64,000 nucleotides of DNA from Leptospira kirschneri serovar Cynopteri str. 3522 CT (GCF_000243695.2 NZ_AHMN02000005.1:409501-473500), one strand, 5' to 3'; shown: positions 1-16,104, numbered from the stretch's first letter. Numbers and translations: made by a program. Notes: generated by a model from the letters alone, not told the origin.

Positions 1-56
1 AATCGATCGTTTCCATGAAATAGAAACAGATATAGAATTAATTTTTCAATAACTCT
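1..56. repeat. Family A MITE-like element, right-hand part
   Basis: The right end of a family A element cut by the window edge. It carries the terminal motif ATTTTTCAATAACTCT followed by A, one base different from the usual CAACAACTCT end. Its interior (TCGTTTCCATGAAA) matches the interior of the half copy near 20,470 rather than the commoner copies, so there are at least two sub-families. Confidence 0.6.
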
Positions 57-196
57 AATAAAGTTTTTAGAAAACCCATATCTACTTTCAAAAATAAGTT
101 ATGTATTTTACAAAGACGTAGAAATATTATAAATCAAGATTATTCTGAAATTTATAAATTTTTACGAAGTAAATTCTATATTCTAACTTTTGAATG

Positions 197-1162
197 TCAT
201 GACCTTAGAATCGGCATCTCTTCGAGCCCTTGACTAACCGTCAATAAGGGAGAATAACCTAAGTCTTTTTTAGCGTTATCTATTTTAATCGTACAATCTC
301 TGGACATGATACTAGCGCTAAAACGGGTCAAAGGAGGTTCATTTTTAATCCCGAATAATTTCCAAACCGCTTCGACAATTCTCGCTAAAAAACGTGCGAG
401 CCATCCCGGAATTGAACGATTTGGCGCCGTTACTTTTTGAGTTGTCAGTAGAGATTCTAGAAAATTACGAAAGTTGAATATTTCATCGTCCGTTACGAAA
501 TACGCCCTTCCTCCTTGGCCTTTGGTAAGAGCCAGTTCGATGGCATGTACTAAATTATAAATATGAGTTGTACTGGTGAGAGCCTTTCCGTCGTCGATCC
601 AAGAAAATTTTCCTTCCGCAATCATTTTTAAAAGAATTGGTAGAACCGTTTTATCTCCCGGCCCCCAAATCAAACGAGGACGAATTGAAAGCGTCTGCAT
701 CTCAGAAGAATTGGACTTTAGTACTAATTTTTCTGCTTCGGCTTTGGTTTTAGAATAAGGAAAAGGGGAATTTTTCGGATAAGGATAAGATTCGTCTATA
801 TCGATCATCGGTTGTCCGTAAAAAAGCGCCGCTTCGGTTCCGATAAAAATAAATCGTTTAACACCTGCTTGTCGGGATGCCTCTAAAAGTTGAGCAGTTC
901 CTTCCACGTTTACTTTCCAAAAATCTTGGAAAGGCCCCCATTGTTCCACATAAGCCGCACTGTGAATAACTACGTCGATTCCTTGTAAGAAACTGGGATC
1001 CACCGAATTGAGTTCGCATCGAACCGGTTTTCCCCCCGCTTTGGATACTACTAAATCCGTTTTTTCGGATCGAGACATCGCTAATATGGTATGTTTTTTT
1101 GATAAAATCCGGGTTGCTGCCTCTCCTACAAAACCGGACGCCCCTGTTATAAAAATTTTCAT
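197..1162 (-). CDS. NAD(P)-dependent epimerase/dehydratase (extended SDR)
   Basis: An extended short-chain dehydrogenase/reductase of 321 aa, the usual family length. The Rossmann glycine motif TGASGFVG lies at residues 6-13. The catalytic tyrosine and lysine sit in YSKTK (Y136, K140). The HSAAYVE segment near residue 67 is typical of sugar epimerases and 3-beta-HSD-like members. Substrate cannot be read from sequence; relatives act on nucleotide sugars, steroids or flavonoid-type ketones. The ATG is preceded by AGGAGG eight bases upstream and GAGGAG directly adjacent, which fixes the start. It stands alone, with repeat-bearing DNA on both sides. Confidence 0.85.
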   Translation of the reverse strand: MKIFITGASGFVGEAATRILSKKHTILAMSRSEKTDLVVSKAGGKPVRCELNSVDPSFLQGIDVVIHSAAYVEQWGPFQDFWKVNVEGTAQLLEASRQAGVKRFIFIGTEAALFYGQPMIDIDESYPYPKNSPFPYSKTKAEAEKLVLKSNSSEMQTLSIRPRLIWGPGDKTVLPILLKMIAEGKFSWIDDGKALTSTTHIYNLVHAIELALTKGQGGRAYFVTDDEIFNFRNFLESLLTTQKVTAPNRSIPGWLARFLARIVEAVWKLFGIKNEPPLTRFSASIMSRDCTIKIDNAKKDLGYSPLLTVSQGLEEMPILRS

Positions 1163-1878
1163 CTCCTCATCCTCCTTGAATATAAGCGATTTATTATTTT
1201 CTTAAGTTTATTTTTTATATAAAAATAGATTGATTTTATAATATTTTTTCATATACAAATCTATTCGTAAACATTCCGTCATTACTCTTAAAAATAACTT
1301 CTTTTAAAATCTAAAATAAATGGATTGTACAATCAGTTTTTTGTATAAAATTCACGTTTGCGACCTTCATCATATACAATATCCGCTTTTACAGGTTTCA
1401 AAAATTGTCCGACACAAACTCTGATAGAAATTCTTTTTGCAAGTCTTAATAAAACGTAGTACATCTCACGGATTACGTCCCCTTAGAATCTATATCCTTT
1501 TGGATAATTGTGGTAGTTCCCACATTTAAAGAATCAATCTGTAGAGGCCAGCTTTCAACTTTTTTCAGAATCATGAGCTCCTTACATCGAGTTCACGTTA
1601 AAATAAAAAGACTTGTTGGATTGCAAATGATTTAGTCCAGATGCGACGTAACTTGTGGGAACTACTGCATTTTATTAGAAATTTCTAAAGGGTTTATTGT
1701 TGATACCTTCTGAGGTTTTGGAACAATCTCAATATTAGAATATGTGAAACTTTATTTAAGAAATTCCTTCCTCCCGAAAATTCGGGAAGAAGGCTCTCAA
1801 GAACGGCGAATTTATTCGGAACGTATTTCCTTAAAATTCAGAGAGCAAAAAACAAAATTCTTTGGTTTAGCAAAAATC
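1163..1878. other. Repeat-bearing intergenic region
   Basis: No convincing gene. It holds a family E half-element (1509-1600), two copies of the short TGTGG/CCACA palindrome (about 1510 and 1647) and the untranslated leader of the SDR gene. An open frame at 1744-1947 overlaps the phasin-like gene on the other strand and has no family features. Confidence 0.6.
1509..1600 (-). repeat. Family E half-element
   Basis: Read on the minus strand it begins with the family B end (TAACGTGAACTCGATGTAA), continues through an ATTCTGAAAAAAGTTG block and a GATTGATTCTTTAAATG block, and ends in a TGTGG palindrome copy. The same order of blocks recurs at 36,442 and 41,444. Confidence 0.6.
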
Positions 1879-2136
<258 letters not shown>

Positions 2137-2283
2137 ATACAACTACCTCTCAGTTTGCTTTCGAGGATCTCGTTCTCCATTTTTGTGCAGTGCATAAAAA
2201 TGGCAATACTTTTTTCCTTTTTTTCTTACCTATCTCTATTTTTTAGTAGTTCAAAGAATTTAAAAAAGATAGGATAATGCACA

Positions 2284-3345
2284 TTGTTAAAACAGACAGA
2301 AAAAAGTGAGAATTACTTACTTTCTTTTTTGGGAATGACTTTATTTGTCATCTGGGGGCTTTTCAATTGCGGAGTAGAAATCAAACCAATTGGCCCTTCT
2401 CAAATGGACTGTAAAAGAATCGAAGGACTTCCGGGTCCCGAAGATTTAGCGATCGATCGAGAAGAAAGAATTTTATATATTTCAAGTCACGAAAGAAGAA
2501 CTAAAAACCAAACTGGAAAAATTTTTAGGATCGATTTGAAAAATCCATCTGCGACTCCTGAAGAAATCCCAGTAAAATATCCTTCTGAATTTCGACCCCA
2601 CGGAATGAGTCTTCTTAAAACCAAAAATACTTACAGACTCTACGTAATTTCTCACCCACAACCTTTCAAGATTCATACAATCGAAATCTTTGAACGAAAG
2701 GGAAAAGAATGGTCCCATGTAGGAACTCTTACAGACCCATTACTAACAAGTCCGAATGATCTTTCAGTAGTATCCGAAAATGAAATTTATCTTTCCAATG
2801 ATCATGGAAAGGGAAACGTCCCAAGGTATCTCTGGGATGATCTGTTTCAAATCAAACGCTCAGAAATTTCCTACTACGACGGTAAAACCTGGTCAAATCT
2901 CGGAAATCCTCTTTCTTTCGGAAATGGAATTTTATATACAAAAGATTCCCAAGGAAACGAATTTCTATATCGGTCCGGTTATATGGATCAAAGTGTATTT
3001 CAATTTCAAATCCGCAAAGAACAGGGAAAACCGATACTTGGAGAACCGAAAAAGATCCTAATTCATTTTGGACCTGACAACCTAGAAATAGATTCAAAAG
3101 GTAGAATTTTTGCGGTCACTCACGGCTCTGGGTATCAATTTTTAAGACATATAGGCAATCCAGACTATTTATCACCGACTATAATATTTCGAATTTCTTC
3201 GGACGGAACCTTTCAAGAAGTGTTTGCTAATCCAGGAGACTTAATTTCAGCCGGAAGTACCGCAATACCTTTCGAAGGAAGATTGTATATAGGTCAAGTA
3301 TTCAATCCATATATTCTAAATTGTGAATATAATAATTCCGATTGA
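2284..3345 (+). CDS. Paraoxonase/arylesterase-like (SMP-30-type propeller) lipoprotein
   Basis: A six-bladed-propeller hydrolase-like protein of 353 aa. GPEDLAID near residue 51 and SPNDLSV...LSNDHGKGN near residue 160 match the calcium-binding motifs of serum paraoxonase/arylesterase (PON) proteins; FGPDNLEID is a later blade motif. The family hydrolyses lactones and aryl esters with a calcium ion; the true substrate here is unknown. The N-terminus has a basic segment, a hydrophobic stretch and a Cys at about residue 29 (GLFNC), a plausible lipobox, so export and lipidation are likely. The start is TTG with AGGAT upstream; the next ATG (2335) would remove the positively charged N-region. Confidence 0.75.
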   Translation: MLKQTEKSENYLLSFLGMTLFVIWGLFNCGVEIKPIGPSQMDCKRIEGLPGPEDLAIDREERILYISSHERRTKNQTGKIFRIDLKNPSATPEEIPVKYPSEFRPHGMSLLKTKNTYRLYVISHPQPFKIHTIEIFERKGKEWSHVGTLTDPLLTSPNDLSVVSENEIYLSNDHGKGNVPRYLWDDLFQIKRSEISYYDGKTWSNLGNPLSFGNGILYTKDSQGNEFLYRSGYMDQSVFQFQIRKEQGKPILGEPKKILIHFGPDNLEIDSKGRIFAVTHGSGYQFLRHIGNPDYLSPTIIFRISSDGTFQEVFANPGDLISAGSTAIPFEGRLYIGQVFNPYILNCEYNNSD

Positions 3346-3500
3346 AATAGTAAATTTTAGTTTTGAGTTTATCTCAGAACTTCAATCATCTTTGAATCCA
3401 CAAAAACAGTCATTGTATAATTTATGAACTTTTTATTGATCTCTATCCAATTGAGTATCGCGAATTTTAATCGTAATTACAAAATATTAGGACTCTATTA

Positions 3501-3872
<372 letters not shown>

Positions 3873-3876
3873 GATT

Positions 3877-3975
3877 AGAGTTGTTGAAAAATGCCATAGC
3901 GAAGATTCGCAAAACTGCTTCAATTATCCATTTCAATACAATGAAAGTAAATGGAGAATTAATTTTTTAAAAAAT
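3877..3975. repeat. Family A MITE-like element, degenerate right end
   Basis: Starts with a clean left end AGAGTTGTTGAAAAAT preceded by T, five bases after family B copy 3501-3872. The interior matches other copies with several changes (CCATAGCGAAGATTCGCAAA). The right end is decayed (AATTAATTTTTTAAAAAATT). Confidence 0.65.
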
Positions 3976-4074
3976 TTAATATATTCAAAAACTTTAAAAT
4001 TTAAGAAGAACGTGTCTCGAATGCAAAACGAAAGTTTAGTACTTATAGAAAATCTTTATATGTCGAACTTACGT

Positions 4075-4721
4075 TTATTTAAAATAAAATTTAAGAATCG
4101 TATCTGTATAAGCGGTCCCCATTAAATCATATCCGACCGGATTTGGATGAACTGGGTCCGTTTGTGAATACAAAGAAACGGATTTTTCCTTTTCTAAAAA
4201 AGCCGATTCCATATCCGTGATCGGATATCTGGAACCTAAACTTTTTAGATAAGAATTGATCCGAAAAATATTCTCTCGATAACCTGGATTGATCGTAGGC
4301 GGTAGAATCGTTACTAAGATTATAGAATTACTACGAGCTTGAATAGAACTAAGAAGATTTTCGTAATTTTCAGGAAACTGATCGATGGAACCAGGAATCG
4401 CATCGTTTGTCCCCAATTCTAAGATCAATAAATCTTGGCGTTCCGTTAAAACGGATCCAATCATATGAGTGCAACCAGGAACGTCCATTCCCGAAACGGA
4501 ATAATCCGTGACGGTAAATCTAGATCCCAATTTTTCTCTCAGACCGAATCCATCCGATCTCTGAGACAAAGAATCTCCTATAATTCCTACCTTCAAAAGA
4601 GGGCCGACCAAAGGCAATAAAGAAGAAAGTCCATGTTGTTCGCCTTCTTTTCCCACACAAGAAATCAATAAGAAAAATAGAATATTATGAAATTTAAAAA
4701 TTTTACTACAAAGATAAGATT

Positions 4722-4725
<4 letters not shown>
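4075..4725 (-). CDS. SGNH/GDSL-family hydrolase, putative lipoprotein
   Basis: A GDSL-like esterase of the SGNH fold, 216 aa. The nucleophile is in IIGDSLS (S52), the oxyanion Asn in LELGTNDA (N107), and the catalytic Asp-x-x-His pair in TDPVHPN (D190, H193), so the active site is complete. The N-terminus has a hydrophobic stretch ending LLISC (C23), compatible with a Leptospira lipobox. Family members remove acyl or acetyl groups from lipids and polysaccharides. Its ATG overlaps the stop of the upstream membrane glycosyltransferase-like gene by four bases, suggesting translational coupling and perhaps shared work on a surface glycan; that link is inference. Confidence 0.85.
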
Positions 4726-6236
<1,511 letters not shown>

Positions 6237-6245
6237 ACCCGGATT

Positions 6246-6580
6246 TTAGGCAAGCGAATCGAGAGCGGAACTTTCTGTTTCGTAAACTTCGAACAGATCC
6301 AGCAATTCGACCACATCAAATACTTTTTTACAGGGGGAGTGATACAACAAAGTTTCAATTTCCTTCCCTGTTTTTCCAATTCTCTTACCATACCTACAAA
6401 GATACGAATCCCAGAAGATGAAATGTAAGAAATATTTTCCAGGTTGATTAAAATATCACCCTGCCCGGATTGAACATCATCTAGTAACTTCGCTTCTACT
6501 TCGTCTGAATGTCCAATATCCAGCCTGCCGTTGAGCGCTACCAGAGTATGTTTACCGATCTTTTTCGTTTTGATTTCCAA
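6246..6580 (-). pseudogene. STAS-domain anti-anti-sigma factor, frameshifted
   Basis: The first ~90 codons are a standard STAS domain (anti-sigma-factor antagonist) with the phosphorylatable serine motif YISSSGI (S54-S56), as in SpoIIAA/RsbV proteins that bind an anti-sigma factor. The frame breaks in a run of six A (plus-strand T run 6324-6329). With one more A the protein continues KKVFDVVELLDLFEVYETES and stops at 6246 as a normal ~111-aa protein, just before the next gene. As written, translation runs into that gene's start and ends at 6155 with an unrelated tail. Pseudogene, slippage, or a homopolymer sequencing error. Confidence 0.75.
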
Positions 6581-6631
6581 AGATGGCTTCCTTTTGGAGT
6601 ATTAGGACTAACTTAAGTTTTCGAAACGCGT

Positions 6632-7237
6632 TTACAACTCATTTTTAAGTTCAATATCCAGAATTTCATCTAAAGAAAATTTTTCTACCGCTTTCAACTC
6701 CGATTTTTTCCCAATCAATTGGTAAACGGCTCGTCTTGTTTTTAATCCAAGAAAGCCCGCAATAAATTGAATCGAAAAACCTTTAGAACTCAATTGAACT
6801 GCAATCGTCTCTCGAATTTTAGAGCAACTCACTTGAATCCCAGTTTTACGTTCTAATTTTTCGAAAAATTTTTGAATCGTTTTAGGATGTAACTTCCCAT
6901 TTCTTCCAGGAAATAGATATTCTTCTGGATTTTTATATCGAACCGTTCCGTAAAAATCTCTAAGTAAAAAAGAAGAAATCTTTAGATATCTATTTTTTCG
7001 CCCTCGAACCATCAATAATTGATTTTCTAAATCAACGTCTCCACAACGTATAGAAATCAGTTCTTCCGGTTTTAGTCCAAACATAATCAAAAATCGAATC
7101 CTAACAAAATGATCAGGTTTATCTCTGTTTGTATTCATCAAACTTCTTATTTCTAAATCTGTAAGTATATTTTTATATTCTTCATTTTCCGGATTCGTTT
7201 TTCTCAGATTCATAAATAAGAACCTCTCCTGTTTCAA
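6632..7237 (-). CDS. Degenerate tyrosine recombinase/integrase-like protein
   Basis: A 201-aa protein with the fold pattern of the catalytic domain of tyrosine recombinases (phage integrase family) but almost no N-terminal core-binding domain. Expected landmarks are present but altered. The first catalytic Arg position (GLRxxEL) reads GLKPEEL (K56). The HxxR box reads SKIR (S139, R142). The LGH box reads LGL (163-165). A tyrosine is kept (Y172). Loss of the first Arg and both His suggests it no longer recombines DNA and may only bind it. A second ATG at residue 9 is also possible. No att sites or phage genes lie nearby. Confidence 0.7.
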   Translation of the reverse strand: MKQERFLFMNLRKTNPENEEYKNILTDLEIRSLMNTNRDKPDHFVRIRFLIMFGLKPEELISIRCGDVDLENQLLMVRGRKNRYLKISSFLLRDFYGTVRYKNPEEYLFPGRNGKLHPKTIQKFFEKLERKTGIQVSCSKIRETIAVQLSSKGFSIQFIAGFLGLKTRRAVYQLIGKKSELKAVEKFSLDEILDIELKNEL

Positions 7238-7702
7238 TTTAAGGAATCTCTATAAAACCCAACAATCTTCTTATCAAATTACTGAATGAAATCACCGCTT
7301 TGTGATTATCATAAAATAAAAGATCTATTTATAAAAGTTCCCTTTAGGTTTTTCATATATTCCCCAAAAACAAAGATAATAAAATCTTTTTTAACTAAAT
7401 CAAGAAAAATATTCCCAACCATATAACAAATTTTATGAATATTCAAAAAACATTAAATATTCTATTTCGGAATATTAAAAATCAAAAAATAACTTTCAAT
7501 TTTCTTTTTATAATAAACTTATAATTTTCTTTAAAAATCTAATTAATTTTTTTGAAAAACCATCTACAAATTCAAAGCAAACTGTCGCCTCGTCAGGTCT
7601 CCGGATGAAATCACCGTTTAGTTGCAACTTTATAAAAGTATCCCTACAGTTTTAGTCACAATGTGGATTAGTTTTCACAAATTACGTCTCTTTATGAATT
7701 TT

Positions 7703-7875
7703 TACTACTCGGACTCATGAAAATAATACTAAAAATTAACGGGTAATTTTACCAAAGATGCAAAGGTTCTCAAAAAACTACGCCTAACCAGATTTTGGCT
7801 TTTTTGTGATAGATCCCACATTCTAACTTTTAAAACAAGTTCACGATAGTATTGTTTTGATATGTCCGAGTAGTA
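7703..7875. repeat. Family D MITE-like element, complete copy
   Basis: A 173-bp element with inverted ends TACTACTCGGACTCATGA and TATGTCCGAGTAGTA. Interior landmarks are GGTAATTTTACCAAAG, TTCTCAAAAAA, and GGCTTTTTTGTG followed by AGATCCCACATT. Matching copies or parts are at 22,786, 24,437, 40,841 and 62,331. Confidence 0.7.
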
Positions 7876-8281
7876 GCTCAGCATTAGAAATTCGTGATTC
7901 GTTTTTAAGTCTTCTGATTGTAGGAACTATTGCATTTCGAGAGTTAGAAGACTTAAAAAGTCTATAAGATAAGAACCTTTTCGATTTGAAAAAGTAGGAA
8001 CTACTACAAAAGTTAGAGTCCTTATACAAGTTGAGAGATAACTAAACGGCCTAAAGAACGTTTTCATCTACGCGATGTAAATATAATTTAACGTGAATTT
8101 GGCGCAAAAAAAATCAGAAAGAATTTTCTAAAAGTAGTAGTTCCTACAATTTTAGAATTTGTTCTTAAAACCGTAATTCATGGTAGTTCCCACATTTTAG
8201 GAATCGATCTGCAAAATTCAGATTCCAACTTTTACAGAAAAACGAATCATAAATCCTTATAACAAATTCACTTTCAATAAT

Positions 8282-8381
8282 AGAGTTGTTGAAAAATTCC
8301 ATAGTGAAGATTCGTAAAATTGCTTCAATTGTCCATTCAATCCAATATAAACAGATCAAGAATTAATTTTTCAACAACTCT
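8282..8381 (+). repeat. Family A MITE-like element, complete copy
   Basis: A 100-bp element with inverted ends AGAGTTGTTGAAAAATT and AATTTTTCAACAACTCT, flanked by T on the left and A on the right (so TA/TA if the outer A/T are counted as target). Nearly identical to copies at 21,549 (inverted), 28,299 and 43,968. Confidence 0.85.
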
Positions 8382-8561
8382 AATACTTTCGTTGGAATTT
8401 ATAGTATAAATTCCTACATTCTAAATTTTTAAACAATTTCAACATAGTATTAGCCGAATCATATCTCAAAGTTGATAGTGTTAATAAGTAAAACAAAATA
8501 ATCGATTGAACAAGAAAGATTGGATATAAAAAGGCAGTAGAATTTTTTTGAAAAAACATTC

Positions 8562-9341
<780 letters not shown>

Positions 9342-9359
9342 GCCCGGAATTTAAACTAA

Positions 9360-9410
<51 letters not shown>

Positions 9411-9483
9411 CCGGTTCCCTTAGGTGGGAATTTCAAAGCGAATTCAGTCTAATCATTAAAAATCAAAATACAAAGGCGCTGAT

Positions 9484-12452
<2,969 letters not shown>

Positions 12453-12761
12453 AATTTTTAGAAGAGTAATAGAATGTCAATTTGTAAGTTTCGATTTTTA
12501 CAACATATCCGAACCTTAAATCCGCACCAAAATCGAAAAGGAAATTTGCAGAAGTTCCCACGGATTCAGTCTCCTAATCTCCGTTTTACGGTTTTAAGCG
12601 CTTTCTTCGCCCCGAAGTTTTTGTGTGAGTTCCCACATTTCTCTGAATTTTGGACAAACTTTTTATCAATGATATTAGACCGTGAAAACCGGTTCCATAA
12701 CCGCGCGTTTCGATTTTCATCTTCACTATTAAAATCTACAAAACGATTCATCGGAAACAAA

Positions 12762-13583
12762 ATGGCAGATATAAAAGGCGATATTTTTCGTTCCTTTAGG
12801 AATCAATGCTTATTTCTTTTATTGAGCATATTGATTTTAACCCATTCTCCCCTTCTATTGGCTCAAACAAACGAAGATTATTCTATAGCTCTCAAGGAAT
12901 TCGAAGCCAAAAACTACGAGAAATCTCTGGAGATCATTCGAGTTCTGCATGAACAAGGAAAACGTTCTTACGAAACGCACTACCTCGCAGGACATTGTCA
13001 TTTTGCTTTGGGAAGGACTAAGTCTGCGGGTTCACATTGGTCCGAAGCACTTTCAATAAAACCTGGAGATCCGGCGGTCAGTCTGGACTATTCCAGATTT
13101 CTTCTAAACAACGGAAGAGAAGACGACGGTTTATTAGTAATCGCTCGCGCGTACGAACTCAATCCGAGAAATAAAGACATACGTCTTCTTTTTGGAACGG
13201 CTCTTCTTTATAATGGTAAAGCAAGAGACGCTTTGAACATTACCGAAAAATTAAAGGCTGAGGATTCCAACGACTATCGTCCTTTGGTTTTGGAAGGTCA
13301 GATTTATTATTACCTCGGAAATATAGAAAAAGCAGAAGTCAGTTTGAAATGGGCTAACTCTCTTGTTCCAAATAACGCAAACGTGTTGAACAATCTAGCT
13401 CTGGTTTATGAGAAGGCATCTAATCAAGAAAATAAAAAAGGCAAATATGGAAACGCAAAGAATTTTTTGAATTCCGCAAAAGAACAGATTGAATCTGCCT
13501 TAAAATTAGAACCTGAGAATTCTCATTTTAAAGATAACTTAAGAAGAATCGAAGCCAAACTCAATGCACTCTCCAATAGCTGA
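12762..13583 (+). CDS. Secreted or periplasmic TPR protein
   Basis: A TPR protein of about 273 aa. The frame is open from 12,474, but the first 96 codons look non-coding and include two TGTGG palindrome copies (about 12,550 and 12,604). The ATG at 12,762 is followed by a good signal peptide (basic residues, [18 protein letters not shown]), so this start is preferred. The mature part holds about five TPR units, with [22 protein letters not shown] and [11 protein letters not shown] as helix markers. TPRs bind other proteins; partner unknown. Its 3' end overlaps mtaB by 20 bases. Confidence 0.8.
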   Translation: MADIKGDIFRSFRNQCLFLLLSILILTHSPLLLAQTNEDYSIALKEFEAKNYEKSLEIIRVLHEQGKRSYETHYLAGHCHFALGRTKSAGSHWSEALSIKPGDPAVSLDYSRFLLNNGREDDGLLVIARAYELNPRNKDIRLLFGTALLYNGKARDALNITEKLKAEDSNDYRPLVLEGQIYYYLGNIEKAEVSLKWANSLVPNNANVLNNLALVYEKASNQENKKGKYGNAKNFLNSAKEQIESALKLEPENSHFKDNLRRIEAKLNALSNS

Positions 13584-14877
13584 ACAAACAATTCTATTTA
13601 ATACTTTAGGCTGTAGACTCAATTTTTTTGAGTCTGACGGTTTGTTCGCCTCTCTTTCTAAACACGGCTATCGCTCCGCAAAATTGGAAGAACATCCTGA
13701 AGTGGTAATCATCAATACGTGTACGGTAACCAATAAAGCAGATTCTAAAAATAGAAATACAATTCGAAACGCTATTAAAAAATTTCCAGGCTCTCAAATC
13801 TGGGTCACCGGTTGTTACGCGGAAACCGATCGAGAATCCATCGAAGCAATTCCAGGTGTAGCCGGAGTTGTAGGAAATACGGAAAAGTCCAAACTCCCAG
13901 CGATGATTTTAGAAAAAAAAGGTCTGGTCACTTCGGAAGAATTGATTCACATTTCTTATGATCGTTTTTCCTACTCGGACGTTTTACCTAACGGTCATAC
14001 ACGTGCTTATCTAAAAATCCAAGACGGTTGTAATCGTAAATGTTCTTATTGTAAAATTCCTCAGGCACGTGGACTCGGAGTCAGCCGGAGTTATCAAGAC
14101 GTTTTAGATCAGGTTCGATTTCTACAGGATAACGGAGTCGGTGAAATTATTTTGACTGGCGTCAATCTAGGTTGGTATCGGGATTCCGAAAACAAAAAGG
14201 CATTCAATAAAATTCTTGGAGAAATATTAAGTATTTTAGAATATTCAAGAATTCGAATTTCTTCTATTGAACCTCCCGACGTCAGCAGTGAACTCGCAGA
14301 GTTGATGACTCACCCTCGTTTTACTCCGTTTCTTCATATTCCGCTACAAAGTGGAAACGCCGAAATTCTAAAGAAGATGAAACGCACTTATACTCCGGAA
14401 ACTTTTCGAAAACGTGTGGAAATTACCAAAGAAAAAATTCCAAATTTATTTTTAGGAACAGACGTAATTGTAGGTTTTCCTGGCGAAACCGAAGAAATGT
14501 TTTTAGATTCGGTAAAAATGGTTCAAGATCTAGGTTTTGCTAAAATCCATACATTTCCTTTCTCAGTGAGAAGAAATACGTTAGCCGAAACATTTAAGGA
14601 TTCGATTAGTAAAGAAATCAAAAAGAAAAGGGTTCGTTCTCTGAATGTTTTATCCAGAGAACTTCATAAAAATTATTCTTTGTCTGCAATCGGACAAGTA
14701 CGGGAAGCAATTTTAGAACAAGGCGGAATGGCTGTAACTGACAACTATCTAAAAGTAAAACTGAACGAAGCCGAACTGAAACTACTCAAAGTAGGTCAAT
14801 TCTTGAACGTGGAACTTATTCAGTACGAACCCGAAGCGGACAAAGAGGGAACGTTTTTCGGACGTGTGTTTCGTTAG
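13564..14877 (+). CDS. mtaB: tRNA (t6A37) methylthiotransferase MtaB
   Basis: A radical-SAM methylthiotransferase of 437 aa that adds a methylthio group to t6A37 in ANN-decoding tRNAs. The N-terminal cluster ligands are C17 (LGCRLN), C53 (NTCTVT) and C84 (TGCYAE). The radical-SAM CxxxCxxC is C156, C160, C163 ([13 protein letters not shown]). The GCRLN sequence and [10 protein letters not shown] place it with MtaB rather than MiaB or RimO. A C-terminal TRAM-like segment follows. The start overlaps the TPR gene, so the two are probably co-transcribed. Confidence 0.92.
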   Translation: MHSPIAEQTILFNTLGCRLNFFESDGLFASLSKHGYRSAKLEEHPEVVIINTCTVTNKADSKNRNTIRNAIKKFPGSQIWVTGCYAETDRESIEAIPGVAGVVGNTEKSKLPAMILEKKGLVTSEELIHISYDRFSYSDVLPNGHTRAYLKIQDGCNRKCSYCKIPQARGLGVSRSYQDVLDQVRFLQDNGVGEIILTGVNLGWYRDSENKKAFNKILGEILSILEYSRIRISSIEPPDVSSELAELMTHPRFTPFLHIPLQSGNAEILKKMKRTYTPETFRKRVEITKEKIPNLFLGTDVIVGFPGETEEMFLDSVKMVQDLGFAKIHTFPFSVRRNTLAETFKDSISKEIKKKRVRSLNVLSRELHKNYSLSAIGQVREAILEQGGMAVTDNYLKVKLNEAELKLLKVGQFLNVELIQYEPEADKEGTFFGRVFR

Positions 14878-15063
14878 ATTGGAATATTTACTATAAGAAC
14901 CTGTCCTCATCATTTTTAACACTGCAAGCCCTCACTAAGTGATGAGGAACCTTACAGCTTGATTTTTTTGAAAAGTAAAATAAGGTTCTGGAACGCGCCG
15001 TAAATTAGTATAACTCTTATTTTATTGCGTGCAATTTCCAAAAGACTTTTTATCTACGAGAAC
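14878..15063. other. Short spacer with weak hairpin
   Basis: Contains an eight-base inverted repeat, CCTCATCA (14,905-14,912) and TGATGAGG (14,940-14,947), with a 27-base loop and a TTTTTTT run 20 bases later. This could terminate the clpC-mtaB transcript, but the long loop makes it a weak candidate. Confidence 0.3.
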
Positions 15064-15577
15064 ATGGCTAAATCTCATCCTATTACAATAGCTCTCTCTT
15101 AGTCTTTTTTTGATTTTTGCCTCTGTGTTTTTATGGATAGCGCGATATTGGAAAGAAAACGATTGGAATGATCCATTTTCAATCTATTTTCAGAACTTGG
15201 GTATTCTTGTGTTGTTCTGGTTGAGCGTCGTAGTTTCGATTTTCATACCGATTTTAATTGCCATAAAAAATCGTATGAATTTTCCAAAGTTTACGTTGCA
15301 AGCCTTTATCATTGTAGCCGCGATTTTGCCCTGGACTGAGATGTATTGGGGATCGACGTTTTATTACGGAGAAATACGAGATAAATCCGGGCTTCCATTG
15401 AACACGATTTTTTTTGGTCCTATTGGTAGTGGATTTGCTTTGTTCGCTTTATTTACGGAAGGTTTTTGGAAGGAGAAAGCGTTGCGTTTGAAGTTTATAT
15501 TTTTTATTTTCGTCGTCATTTTCGAATTTTTGCTTTGGTTTATACTACGTCATCCTTGGAATATGATTCAGTCTTAA
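15064..15577 (+). pseudogene. Four-helix membrane protein, frame broken at a CT repeat
   Basis: The continuous frame (from TTG 15,110) encodes 155 aa with about four membrane helices and no recognised family. An ATG at 15,064 opens a second frame reading MAKSHPITIALS and stops inside (CT)4 at 15,092-15,099. One more CT unit would join the two frames as MAKSHPITIALSLSLFLIFASVF, a much better N-terminus. So the gene is probably off in this sequence and could be turned on by a repeat-length change. It may instead use the internal TTG, which has no ribosome site. Confidence 0.6.
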
Positions 15578-15720
15578 AATAACGTGAGTTCCACGTAATA
15601 AAATCTTGGCGAAGTGAAACTCAATACAATAACTTCTTTATAGTTTTACTTTTTGAATATTCAAAAATACAATTATTTCTAGAATATGTTTAATCCTAGA
15701 ATAAGATTTGTTGAGGTTAA

Positions 15721-16032
15721 ATGAAACTTTCTGACTTTAAACCAATTCTAGAAAATGAAGCTAAGTTTAAAGATTTAGTCCAAATATCTAAAATTAAGGG
15801 ATTTGTTATTTGATTTAACAGGTTCTTCAAATTTGAAAAAACTAAAACCTTTCCTAATTGGATTGAAGACTACATTTCTTTTTTTAGTATAGTGACTGAA
15901 ACCTTTGAAGAAAAAGAAATACTTTGGTATAAGTTTCTTGGGAACACATTTTTGTATTTTATCCTGGAAGAAGACAATCAGAACTATCTGAAACAACTTA
16001 AGAAATTAACTTCTTCGAAATCATCGGTCTAA
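15721..16032 (+). pseudogene. Small soluble protein gene with one in-frame TGA
   Basis: An ATG with GAGG seven bases upstream opens a frame of 104 codons ending TAA at 16,032, interrupted only by a TGA at 15,811-15,813 (after GFVI). The rest reads as a normal protein, rich in aromatic and charged residues (NWIEDYISFF, EEKEILWYKFL), so this looks like a recent nonsense mutation. Both pieces are short. I do not recognise the family. No selenocysteine machinery or SECIS hairpin is evident. Confidence 0.55.
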
Positions 16033-16104
16033 TCGTAAAGTAATGGATAAATATTGGATTCAATACAAGAATTATAAAAATAAAAATTCTAAAGGAGCCC
16101 AATT

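Larger units (their letters stand above)
7238..8561. other. 1.3-kb gene-free, repeat-rich spacer
   Basis: Very A+T-rich. It holds family D copy 7703-7875, family A copy 8282-8381, a family B/E end at 8089, and several copies of the short TGTGG...CCACA palindrome (about 7920, 7987, 8134, 8181). Two open frames here (7841-8029, 8165-8359, minus strand) lie in repeat sequence and recur only because the repeats recur. Confidence 0.6.

Noticed and set aside
7841..8359. Two minus-strand open frames in the 7.2-8.6 kb spacer
   Set aside because: They lie wholly in family D and family A repeat sequence; similar frames recur at other copies.
15811..15813. Selenocysteine codon at the in-frame TGA
   Set aside because: No SECIS-like hairpin seen after the TGA, and the protein shows no redox motif; a nonsense mutation is simpler.
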